Source: Dehalococcoidia bacterium
GTDB taxonomy: Bacteria; Chloroflexota; Dehalococcoidia; JACVQG01
Direction: 5' to 3'
Length of the DNA: 7,148 nucleotides
Assembly: GCA_015661045.1 (NCBI GenBank)
Contig: JACVQG010000064.1
Span: 1-7,148, forward strand
The notes beneath the pieces are model-generated. The model was not told the DNA's origin. It worked only from the letters and a program-made list of their open reading frames with translations, and made no database searches. Shown here piece by piece: positions 1 to 5,241 of this stretch. The position numbers were made by a program, and so were the translations under genes. Position 1 is the first letter of the stretch. Each line of letters opens with the position of its first letter.

Positions 1-1029
1 TATTCCGTTAAAACCGACACCCGAAAAGCCGTTGTTTCGCGAGACACTATTCACTACCAAATTCAGTGAAGAATTGTACAGGTCAATACCATGTGTTCCA
101 TTAGCTATGGCCCAGACTTGTAAGGTGTTACCACGGGAATTATTCAGGGCTACCCCTGAGAGTGTATTTTGGTGTGCGGTGCCTTGAATGTAGTTACCGG
201 AGGCATAAGTTAAATATATGCCGCCTTGAGCGTTGTTAGCGGATATAACACCCGACAACGAATTGTTGCTGGCCTGAATCTCAATCCCGCTATATTTATT
301 TTCGAAGGTATATATTTCCGATAGTATATTCTGCTCTCCGTTGAAAATCCAAAGACCACCATTTCCATTATCCCTGGCCAGGAGGCCTGTGACCCGGTTA
401 TTATACGAATCCGATATTACAAGCCCGTTATGTTCGTTAGAGAATACCCTGATATCCGAAAGAATATTTGTGTTCGAACCTGAAAGAAGGTCTATACCTG
501 AATTCTTGGCATCTCTGACTTCAATGTTGATTATATGGCTGCCGATAACCCGGCGGAAATGTATACCTGACCCGGAGGTCTGAACAGCCTTATTGCCGAT
601 GATAAGCAGGTTTTCTACGGTAATCCGCTGATTGCCGGTTACCGGATCGTTGTTTACAATAGCCGCCGTATTGGTGCTGTTGGTAATAACCAGGCGGGTA
701 TTGTTACCAGCGCCCGAAAGAGTGGTATTTGAATTGAGAACAATGGCGGCTGATAGGTTGTATAAGCCCTCAAGGAGTAAAACTCGACCACCCTGTGGAG
801 GCAATGAAGTTAGAGCCTGGTTGATAACTCTATCATCGTCTTTGCCTGTAGCAACATAGTCCGCCTTGCTGGCATTGGGGGAATTTATAGGGGCAATGGT
901 ACGGGTGATTACCAGACCGGGTTGGGATTGAGTAGGATTTGTTTGAGCTGAGACTTCAACTCCATAATAGGCGACCATAAGGATAGAAATTAAGAAACAT
1001 GTTAAAAACTTATAGAGGATTCGGTTCAA
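1..1029 (-). CDS. Secreted parallel beta-helix (pectate-lyase-like / NosD-like) repeat protein, 3'-truncated by window edge
   Basis: Reading the minus strand from a TTG at 1029 gives 343 codons without a stop, running off the left edge, so the C-terminus is missing. Residues 1-29 form a signal peptide: basic start (LNRILYK), hydrophobic core, probable cleavage after VSA. Residues 56-115 (ADYVATGKDDD...INQAL...GGRVLLLEGLYNLS...LSGAG) resemble the first coil of pectate-lyase-3-type proteins. From about residue 135 on there are at least eight rungs of 22-24 residues with recurring NxGI/SGI and Asn-ladder patterns (SGIDLLSG, NGLVISDS, GGLWIFNG, SGIEIQAS, GGIYLTYA, SGVALNNS, HGIDLYNS, SGVGFNG), as in PbH1 repeats. 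The role is probably an extracellular or surface carbohydrate-binding or carbohydrate-cleaving protein, but no catalytic residues can be assigned. The start is TTG because an in-frame stop lies 14 codons upstream, no ATG precedes the signal peptide, and the first internal ATG would destroy it. A -10 box lies about 40 nt upstream. The region is more AT-rich than its neighbours. Confidence 0.88.
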   Translation of the reverse strand, partial: MNRILYKFLTCFLISILMVAYYGVEVSAQTNPTQSQPGLVITRTIAPINSPNASKADYVATGKDDDRVINQALTSLPPQGGRVLLLEGLYNLSAAIVLNSNTTLSGAGNNTRLVITNSTNTAAIVNNDPVTGNQRITVENLLIIGNKAVQTSGSGIHFRRVIGSHIINIEVRDAKNSGIDLLSGSNTNILSDIRVFSNEHNGLVISDSYNNRVTGLLARDNGNGGLWIFNGEQNILSEIYTFENKYSGIEIQASNNSLSGVISANNAQGGIYLTYASGNYIQGTAHQNTLSGVALNNSRGNTLQVWAIANGTHGIDLYNSSLNLVVNSVSRNNGFSGVGFNGI

Positions 1030-1067
1030 GTTTACTTCTTTTCTTTTAAATACTCTTTTGTGTTGAA

Positions 1068-1095
1068 ATTATAAGCTAAAACATAGTAAAAACAA
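1068..1095 (-). promoter_or_regulatory. Probable promoter of the beta-helix gene
   Basis: On the minus strand there is a perfect TATAAT (1068-1073). It is preceded after 16 nt by TTGTTT (1090-1095), a weak -35 matching three of six consensus bases. Transcription would start near 1061, giving a leader of about 32 nt before the TTG codon at 1029. The Shine-Dalgarno in that leader is poor (AGAAG-like, around 1035-1039). The placement supports the TTG start and suggests the gene is transcribed separately from the sigma operon upstream. Sequence match only. Confidence 0.5.
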
Positions 1096-1151
1096 AAGGT
1101 TCGTGAGTCTATTGTTGGGTTGAGAAAAGCCTGAAGTATAACGTTTAGAAT

Positions 1152-1187
1152 AACCCTATACCCAGGTTTAAACCTGGGTATAGGGTT
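1152..1187. repeat. Perfect 36-bp palindrome between two minus-strand genes
   Basis: Two 18-bp arms (1152-1169 and 1170-1187) are exact reverse complements with no spacer. Each half contains AACCCTATACCCAGGTTT, and the centre is TTTAAA. It lies 54 nt past the stop of the SIMPL gene and about 57 nt before the -35 of the beta-helix gene. It could be a rho-independent terminator-like hairpin for the sigma operon, but no clear T-run follows on the minus strand. It could also be an operator for a dimeric regulator, or a fold-back remnant. The symmetry is certain; the role is not. Confidence 0.85.
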
Positions 1188-1241
1188 TACCAGCAACTTC
1201 AGATGTTGACTCTTCACTCACTAAAGTCGTATAACGTCAAG

Positions 1242-2063
1242 CTACTTCATGTCGAACACCATCTGAACGGAGACGCTCAGCTCCAGTTCGCCGGGGCTTA
1301 TGGATGTAGGGGCGGCTTCTGACGCTGCCATAGCTACACCAAAGCTCCTTACATCCGCCTTGGGGACAAACCCCCCGCTTTCAGTTATGTACGTAACCTT
1401 ACCCAGGGTCACCCCTGCAGCGGTAGTGATTTGTTTGGCTTTGTTCAGGGCGTCTTTAACTGCCATCTCACGGGCCTGGGCGCGGAACGGCGCTGCATCT
1501 TCTATGGTGAAGCCGATGCTGTTTATCCGGGTAAGGTCGCCGCCGCCGGCGGCGACAGCATCGATGATGGAGCCAGCATCATCTATCTTTCTGATTTTCA
1601 CTGTTACGGTATTGCTCACACGATAGCCTACTATAACCTCCTTAGGAGGTGGCTTGTATTGGGGTTCAGTCGTCCCTCTGGGCGTGGGGACGGGTATGGC
1701 CTCGAGCCATTGTTTGATAGGTTGAATGTTGAATGTTTGTGTGCGAATATCTTTATCGGCGACATTCCTGGTTTTTAAAGCAGCCAACACTTTGCTCATA
1801 GCATCCCTGGCTGAGTTCTGGGCTTGAGCTACGGTTTTTTCCTGGGCCTCGATCCCCAGGCTCAAAACGGCTATATCCGGTACATATGTAGCTTTACCCT
1901 CCCCGTTTACCCATAGACCTGTCTGTTGAGATGAGGGTGGCATGATATAGGCAGTAGCCGGAGCGCCGGATGTGGGCGCTGCGCCGGGCGTGGAGCTTAC
2001 ACACGCAGAGAAAAATAGAGCCAGAACCAGCAGTGGACTTAAGATATACAGATACTTTTTCAT
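1242..2063 (-). CDS. SIMPL-domain (DUF541, YggE-like) lipoprotein
   Basis: The protein is 273 aa. Residues 1-21 form a lipoprotein-type signal (MKKYLYIL...LFFSAC) with Cys21 as the likely lipidated residue; Phe at -3 is a little off the consensus lipobox. A short low-complexity Ser/Pro/Ala linker follows. Residues 50-270 fit a SIMPL domain: LWVNGEGKATYVPDIAVLSLGI at the start, a helix rich in Ala and Gln (76-98), a central YRVSNTVTVKIRKIDDAG strand-helix, and the C-terminal PGELELSVSVQMVF strand. The family has no agreed biochemical function; bacterial members are periplasmic or surface proteins, some linked to oxidative stress or to surface complexes. A Pro-rich insert (about 122-141) interrupts the domain. 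The ATG has a good ribosome site (AAAGGAGA, about 2071-2078). It begins 19 nt after the anti-sigma stop, so it is almost certainly the third gene of that operon. It may be an effector or the extracytoplasmic sensor of the pathway; that part is inference. Confidence 0.9.
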   Translation of the reverse strand: MKKYLYILSPLLVLALFFSACVSSTPGAAPTSGAPATAYIMPPSSQQTGLWVNGEGKATYVPDIAVLSLGIEAQEKTVAQAQNSARDAMSKVLAALKTRNVADKDIRTQTFNIQPIKQWLEAIPVPTPRGTTEPQYKPPPKEVIVGYRVSNTVTVKIRKIDDAGSIIDAVAAGGGDLTRINSIGFTIEDAAPFRAQAREMAVKDALNKAKQITTAAGVTLGKVTYITESGGFVPKADVRSFGVAMAASEAAPTSISPGELELSVSVQMVFDMK

Positions 2064-2082
2064 TTTTTGTCTCCTTTTACAA

Positions 2083-3072
2083 TTATTCTTTTTTCCCCCG
2101 GAGCCAGAAATAAGTCGTAACCGAGATTAAGATAAGGATGAACGCCATCAGGGCTATCTCAAACTGTCTTACCGGCCATAAGTAGTCCGGCGTCTGGGAT
2201 GGTGTTTGAGAAGGTATGGGCGGTTCAGTGGTTGGCTGAAGAATTTCAGCCTGGGACTGCCCGTCCAGTACAGGTGAGGGTTGGGATACAGGGGGAGCAG
2301 CCTTGCCATCTGCCCCTGAAAAGGCTTTTGCTCCTGCCGCTCCAGCAGGGCTAACGGGTGGTATCCCGGCGGGCGAAGGACCTGGCATGGATGTAGCAGC
2401 GCTAGCGCCAGCCTCCCCGGGCGTTGCATCTCTACCAGCCGTTGGAGGCATTGGCGAAGGAGTCGGCATGGGTAAAGGGGCTTGCTGCATTTGGAACGCA
2501 CCAATACCGGGTGTGGGGGTTGGTACTGGGGCTGGCGCGGGCTTGGGTACTGCCTCCGCAGCCTGGGGTGCTGCCGCTGGCACAGGGGTAGCCGCAACTC
2601 TGGGTGCCGGAGCCGGTTGACTGGCTGGTGCGGGTATGGCACTTGGAGTGGCCGTCGGCGATGCTGCCCTAACGGCTGATGGAGGAGGCGTAGGCATGGC
2701 AGCAGGAGCCGGCGCCATAAGGGGCTGGGGAACTGCCGGACCGAAGAAAAGACCCAGGCTGTCCCCGGCTATCACTGCCACCAGTAACACGGACACAGCT
2801 ACTGTCGCCATTCTCAGCCTGTAAAAGGTGACCGGTCTTGGCGATAATTTTAGCGCCGGCATAACGAAAGACCTGGGTGTTTCAACCATGGGAAGATGTT
2901 TCAAGGCTTCAACAGTTGCCCGCAGGGAAGCCAACTCATCCCTGCACGCCAGGCAATCCTTGAGATGGGATTCCACCTTAGCCCGCTGCCCCACATCCAG
3001 ACGCCCATCAAGGTACAGGGAAAGCCTTTCCTTTACCCATTTTTCGTTTTGTTGTCTCAGGAAACCAAACAT
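2083..3072 (-). CDS. Anti-sigma factor with N-terminal zinc-finger (zf-HC2/ZAS) and long Pro/Ala-rich linker
   Basis: 329 aa from the ATG at 3072. Residues 12-48 carry an anti-sigma zinc-binding domain with the H-x3-C-x2-C signature (His36, Cys40, Cys43) after LSLYLDGRLD, which normally folds in the cytoplasm against an ECF sigma factor. Residues 87-111 form a first membrane segment. Residues 112-300 are an extremely Pro/Ala/Ser/Thr-rich, repeat-like linker. Residues 303-324 (FEIALMAFILILISVTTYFW) form a second membrane segment, ending in LRGKKE. Predicted topology: N-terminus inside, linker outside, C-terminus inside. Typical zinc-finger anti-sigma factors have one membrane helix, so the second is notable. 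A GTG at 3090 would add six residues, but it has no ribosome site, while AGAAGGG (3081-3087) precedes the ATG. The gene follows the sigma gene by 32 nt and precedes the SIMPL gene by 19 nt. It is the likely partner of that sigma factor; the released signal is unknown. Confidence 0.9.
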   Translation of the reverse strand: MFGFLRQQNEKWVKERLSLYLDGRLDVGQRAKVESHLKDCLACRDELASLRATVEALKHLPMVETPRSFVMPALKLSPRPVTFYRLRMATVAVSVLLVAVIAGDSLGLFFGPAVPQPLMAPAPAAMPTPPPSAVRAASPTATPSAIPAPASQPAPAPRVAATPVPAAAPQAAEAVPKPAPAPVPTPTPGIGAFQMQQAPLPMPTPSPMPPTAGRDATPGEAGASAATSMPGPSPAGIPPVSPAGAAGAKAFSGADGKAAPPVSQPSPVLDGQSQAEILQPTTEPPIPSQTPSQTPDYLWPVRQFEIALMAFILILISVTTYFWLRGKKE

Positions 3073-3080
3073 CCCATTTT

Positions 3081-3087
3081 CCCTTCT
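3081..3087 (-). promoter_or_regulatory. Ribosome binding site that decides the anti-sigma start
   Basis: AGAAGGG on the minus strand ends 8 nt before the ATG at 3072. The alternative GTG at 3090 has only an AT-rich stretch upstream, so the shorter protein beginning MFGFLRQQ is preferred. Confidence 0.5.
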
Positions 3088-3104
3088 CACTAATTAAGAC
3101 GATT

Positions 3105-3653
3105 CTAACGCCCTAAAAGTTCCCCGTGAGATAACAACCAGTTCCGAAGGCTTTCCCTCCCCCGGCTTAGGCGGGAACGGACCGTTCCCAGGTTGCATCT
3201 CATCGTCCGGGCTATTTCTTCATAGCTCATGCCTATAGCATCCGAGAGAATAATTGCTAAACGCTGTTCGTGGGGTAGCTGTGCCAGCCCCCTCTGGAGT
3301 GATTCCTCCAACTCTAAAGACTTCTCATTGGTTACCAGGGTCGGGGAAGGGTCTACAAGCAGGTCTTCGTAGGAAGTTGTGGGATGACGGCGATTAGAGC
3401 GGAGGTAGTCCCGGCAGGTGTTGGCTACAATCTGTAAAAGCCAGGCTTTAAAGTTTTCTCCCCGGAAGCTCCCCAGCCCTTTCCAGGCGGATATAAAGGC
3501 TTCCTGAGTGGCGTCTTCGGCTGCCTGCGCCTGGCCCATAAAGCGGTAGGCAAGGTTATAGGCTAGCTTCTGATATTTCTCTACGAGCTGGTTAAAGCTG
3601 TTGCCGTCACCTTGCTTGCTAAGTTTAATTAACTGAGATTCTTCCACTGGCAC
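3105..3653 (-). CDS. ECF-type RNA polymerase sigma factor (sigma-70 family)
   Basis: 182 aa, a normal length for a group 4 (extracytoplasmic function) sigma factor. Region 2 spans about residues 16-88: FNQLVEKYQKLAYNLAYRFMG, then the AEDATQEAFISAWKGL core-binding helix, then NFKAWLLQIVANTCRDYLR for -10 recognition. A short acidic linker (95-120) replaces region 3. Region 4 spans about 121-172, with LPHEQRLAIILSDAIGMSYEEIA and the helix-turn-helix GTVRSRLSRGRESL for -35 recognition. It would direct polymerase to a small regulon, probably including its own promoter, and be held inactive by the anti-sigma factor encoded next. The start is a GTG at 3653 with no convincing ribosome site, and no other in-frame ATG or GTG lies close upstream. 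It is the first gene of the sigma/anti-sigma/SIMPL operon. Family assignment is firm; the regulon cannot be read from this window. Confidence 0.94.
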   Translation of the reverse strand: MPVEESQLIKLSKQGDGNSFNQLVEKYQKLAYNLAYRFMGQAQAAEDATQEAFISAWKGLGSFRGENFKAWLLQIVANTCRDYLRSNRRHPTTSYEDLLVDPSPTLVTNEKSLELEESLQRGLAQLPHEQRLAIILSDAIGMSYEEIARTMRCNLGTVRSRLSRGRESLRNWLLSHGELLGR

Positions 3654-3664
3654 ATCCCAACGCC

Positions 3665-3693
3665 ATTGTAACAGACATGGCGGTCATTTTCGA
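3665..3693 (-). promoter_or_regulatory. Candidate promoter of the sigma operon
   Basis: On the minus strand TCGAAA (3688-3693) and TACAAT (3665-3670) are separated by 17 nt. They match the housekeeping consensus at four and five of six positions. Transcription would begin almost at the GTG start codon at 3653, which would make the message nearly leaderless and fit the missing ribosome site. An ECF-type promoter (AAC-motif -35) could also be present but none stands out. Weak, sequence match only. Confidence 0.3.
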
Positions 3694-3699
3694 GAGAAT
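3679..3699 (+). repeat. Direct repeat copy 1 flanking the fold-back element
   Basis: This 21-bp stretch, with core ATTTTCGAGAGAAT, matches 3881-3901 at 18 of 21 positions in the same orientation. An ATGTC follows both copies a few bases later. It overlaps the candidate -35 of the sigma operon. It could be a shared regulator site or a trace of a duplication. Confidence 0.5.
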
Positions 3700-3750
3700 T
3701 CCCCATGTCCACTTGCCTGAGCACTGTGAAGCATGAAAATAGCTTTCTCT

Positions 3751-3876
3751 GTCATGCTGGAGTCCGCCGAAGGCGTGACGAAGCATCTCAGGGTGGGGTA
3801 AGTCAAATCCGAAAAAAAGCCTTTCCACCCTGAGATGCTTCGTCGTCCCAATAACTTGTGACTCCTCCAGGATGAC
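3751..3876. repeat. 126-bp fold-back (MITE/REP-like) element with nested inverted repeats
   Basis: The outer ends GTCATGCTGGAG (3751-3762) and CTCCAGGATGAC (3865-3876) are inverted repeats with one mismatch. Inside them a perfect 20-bp inverted repeat (3777-3796 with 3825-3844, containing GCATCTCAGGGTGG) encloses a 28-nt loop. As RNA or single-stranded DNA the whole block would fold into one long interrupted hairpin. No ORF, transposase or obvious target-site duplication is present. From memory, sequences of the GTCAT-CTGAG / GAATCTCAGGGTG type recur as dispersed intergenic repeats in many environmental bacteria; I cannot confirm that here. It occupies most of the space between the sigma operon and the dehydrogenase gene, and may insulate the two transcripts. 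Confidence 0.75.
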
Positions 3877-3880
3877 AAAA

Positions 3881-3901
3881 GGCGCTTATTTTCGAAAGAA
3901 T
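3881..3901 (+). repeat. Direct repeat copy 2 flanking the fold-back element
   Basis: Core ATTTTCGAAAGAAT. It matches 3679-3699 at 18 of 21 positions in the same orientation, 202 bp away, on the other side of the fold-back element. It ends 25 nt before the -35 of the dehydrogenase promoter, a position where an activator could bind. Confidence 0.5.
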
Positions 3902-3926
3902 GATGATGTCGCTGTTATTCCCGCCG

Positions 3927-3956
3927 TTGACTTATCTCCCTGCCTCTGCATATAAT
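3927..3956 (+). promoter_or_regulatory. Strong sigma-70-type promoter of the alcohol dehydrogenase gene
   Basis: TTGACT (3927-3932, five of six consensus bases) and a perfect TATAAT (3951-3956) are separated by 18 nt. The start would be near 3963, giving a leader of about 38 nt. That leader begins inside a small inverted repeat (AACCC 3958-3962, GGGTT 3970-3974). The ribosome site AAGGAGG (3989-3995) stands 5 nt before the ATG. The near-consensus boxes suggest solid basal expression by the housekeeping sigma factor, not by the ECF factor next door. Confidence 0.7.
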
Positions 3957-4000
3957 GAACCCACTCTGCGGGTTTATATTACTCAAAGAAGGAGGACTCC

Positions 4001-5098
4001 ATGAAGGGTAAGGCAGCTATTTTTATCAAGGCGGGGAAGCCGATGGAGATCGTCGAATATCCGCTGCCAAAAGTGCAGCCGGGGGCTATGCTGGTTAAGG
4101 TCAAACGGGCCAACATTTGCGGCTCGGATGTTCACATGGTCCAGGGTGGGTTTAGCTGGGGTGGCCCGGAGCTACCCCATATAATAGGGCACGAAATGGT
4201 GGGGGAGGTTTACGAACTGGGAGCCGGTTTGACTTCCGATTCAACAGGCCAGCCGCTTAAGGTCGGCGACAGGGTAACGTACTGCTATTTCCGTCCCTGT
4301 GGCCGTTGCTACGCCTGCCTCCACGGCCAGTCCCACGCCTGCGCCGAAACCCTGGCCCGATTGGGCATGACCTCTGCCGAGCCGCCCCATTTTCTTGGGG
4401 CCTTCGCTGAGTATTACTACATTTATCCCGACCAGGTCGTTTACAAAGTACCCGATGAGCTCTCCGACGAGCTGGTGGCGCCGGCCAACTGCGCTCTATC
4501 GCAGGTTTTATACGGCCTGCACGAGGTACATGTCGAGACCGGGGACACCGTAGTGCTCCAGGGCGCCGGCGGGCTGGGGATAAACGCTATTGCGGTAGCC
4601 AGAGAGATGGGGGCCGGGATGGTAATCGTTGTGGAGCAGCACCCGGAGAGAATAAAGCTGGCTAAAGCCTTCGGCGCCGACTATATAGTGGATATAAACG
4701 AGTTTCCCACTCCGAGAGAACGGACCGGTCAGGTGCGGCGCTTGACGCAGGGACGGGGTGCAGACGTGGTTGCTGAACTAACCGGTATCCCACAGGTAGC
4801 GCGGGAAGGTATAGGTATGGTGAGGATGGGTGGCCGGTATCTGTGGATAGGCAACATCAATCCAGGAAAGATGGTGGAGATTGACCCTTCGGCGGTTATA
4901 CTCGGGAACCGGACTATTGTTGGGACTGGCAGGTATGCGCCGTGGGCCCTGTACAGGGCCCTGGACTTCCTGAAACGGACAAAGGACAAATACCCCTTTG
5001 AATCAGTGCTATCACATTCATTCAAGTTGGAGGATATTAACGCCGCCTTTGAAATGGCAGTTAAGGGAAAGGTGACCAGGGCTTCAATAGTGCCCTAG
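4001..5098 (+). CDS. Zinc-dependent, NAD-type medium-chain alcohol dehydrogenase
   Basis: 365 aa, full length for the medium-chain dehydrogenase/reductase family. The GroES-like catalytic domain carries NICGSDVH (Cys40), GHEMVGEV (His64, Glu65) and Cys164 in PANCALSQVLYG as probable catalytic-zinc ligands. Cys100, Cys103, Cys106 and Cys114 (C-x2-C-x2-C-x7-C) form the structural zinc lobe. The Rossmann domain has GAGGLG (188-193). Glu212 at the end of the second strand favours NAD over NADP. It should oxidise an alcohol or hydroxyacyl compound to the carbonyl (or the reverse) in the cytoplasm. The substrate cannot be read; relatives include threonine and sorbitol dehydrogenases and the hydroxy-enoyl-CoA dehydrogenases of anaerobic aromatic degradation. 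The start is fixed by a strong ribosome site. It is transcribed alone, convergent with the dehydratase-family gene downstream, which makes an acyl-CoA or hydroxy-acid substrate conceivable but unproven. Confidence 0.93.
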   Translation: MKGKAAIFIKAGKPMEIVEYPLPKVQPGAMLVKVKRANICGSDVHMVQGGFSWGGPELPHIIGHEMVGEVYELGAGLTSDSTGQPLKVGDRVTYCYFRPCGRCYACLHGQSHACAETLARLGMTSAEPPHFLGAFAEYYYIYPDQVVYKVPDELSDELVAPANCALSQVLYGLHEVHVETGDTVVLQGAGGLGINAIAVAREMGAGMVIVVEQHPERIKLAKAFGADYIVDINEFPTPRERTGQVRRLTQGRGADVVAELTGIPQVAREGIGMVRMGGRYLWIGNINPGKMVEIDPSAVILGNRTIVGTGRYAPWALYRALDFLKRTKDKYPFESVLSHSFKLEDINAAFEMAVKGKVTRASIVP

Positions 5099-5139
5099 TG
5101 CTCATTTGCGTTAATAAGCGTAATCATATTTCAACGATA

Positions 5140-5159
5140 CACAGGCAGGGACGCCTGTG
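5140..5159. terminator. Candidate hairpin terminator between convergent genes
   Basis: CACAGGC (5140-5146) and GCCTGTG (5153-5159) form a perfect 7-bp GC-rich stem with a 6-nt loop, 41 nt past the dehydrogenase stop. No T-run follows on either strand, so it is not a canonical intrinsic terminator. It may still end transcription from both sides, or be a small dispersed repeat. The rest of 5099-5241 shows nothing else recognisable. Confidence 0.4.
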
Positions 5160-5241
5160 CCCCCGATATAAACAACTCCAAAATGATTATAACGTTAACA
5201 TTCCCAACTAAGCCTGGTAACTTGAGAGCAATCTGCAATAG

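Noticed and set aside
341..859. Two plus-strand ORFs (341-583 and 632-859)
   Set aside because: They lie antisense to the beta-helix gene, whose protein has clear repeats and a signal peptide. Their own translations have no recognisable features.
1032..1217. 61-aa minus-strand ORF between the SIMPL and beta-helix genes
   Set aside because: It runs through the 36-bp palindrome and the likely promoter of the beta-helix gene. I saw no ribosome site and no protein-like pattern.
1536..1556. Very strong GC hairpin (9-bp stem, 3-nt loop)
   Set aside because: It lies inside the SIMPL coding sequence and comes from Ala-Ala-Gly-Gly-Gly-Asp codons (GCC, GGC). It is too far from the gene end to be a terminator.
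1300..1778. Plus-strand ORFs inside the SIMPL gene
   Set aside because: They are antisense shadows of a gene with a firm family match.
2169..2824. Long Pro/Arg-rich and Gly-rich ORFs on both strands
   Set aside because: They are other-frame readings of the low-complexity Pro/Ala linker of the anti-sigma gene.
3625..3878. Minus-strand ORFs upstream of the sigma gene
   Set aside because: They cross the fold-back element and owe their length to it. They have no ribosome sites or family features and overlap the sigma start in another frame.
4729..5025. 98-aa minus-strand ORF inside the alcohol dehydrogenase gene
   Set aside because: It is an antisense shadow of a well-supported gene.
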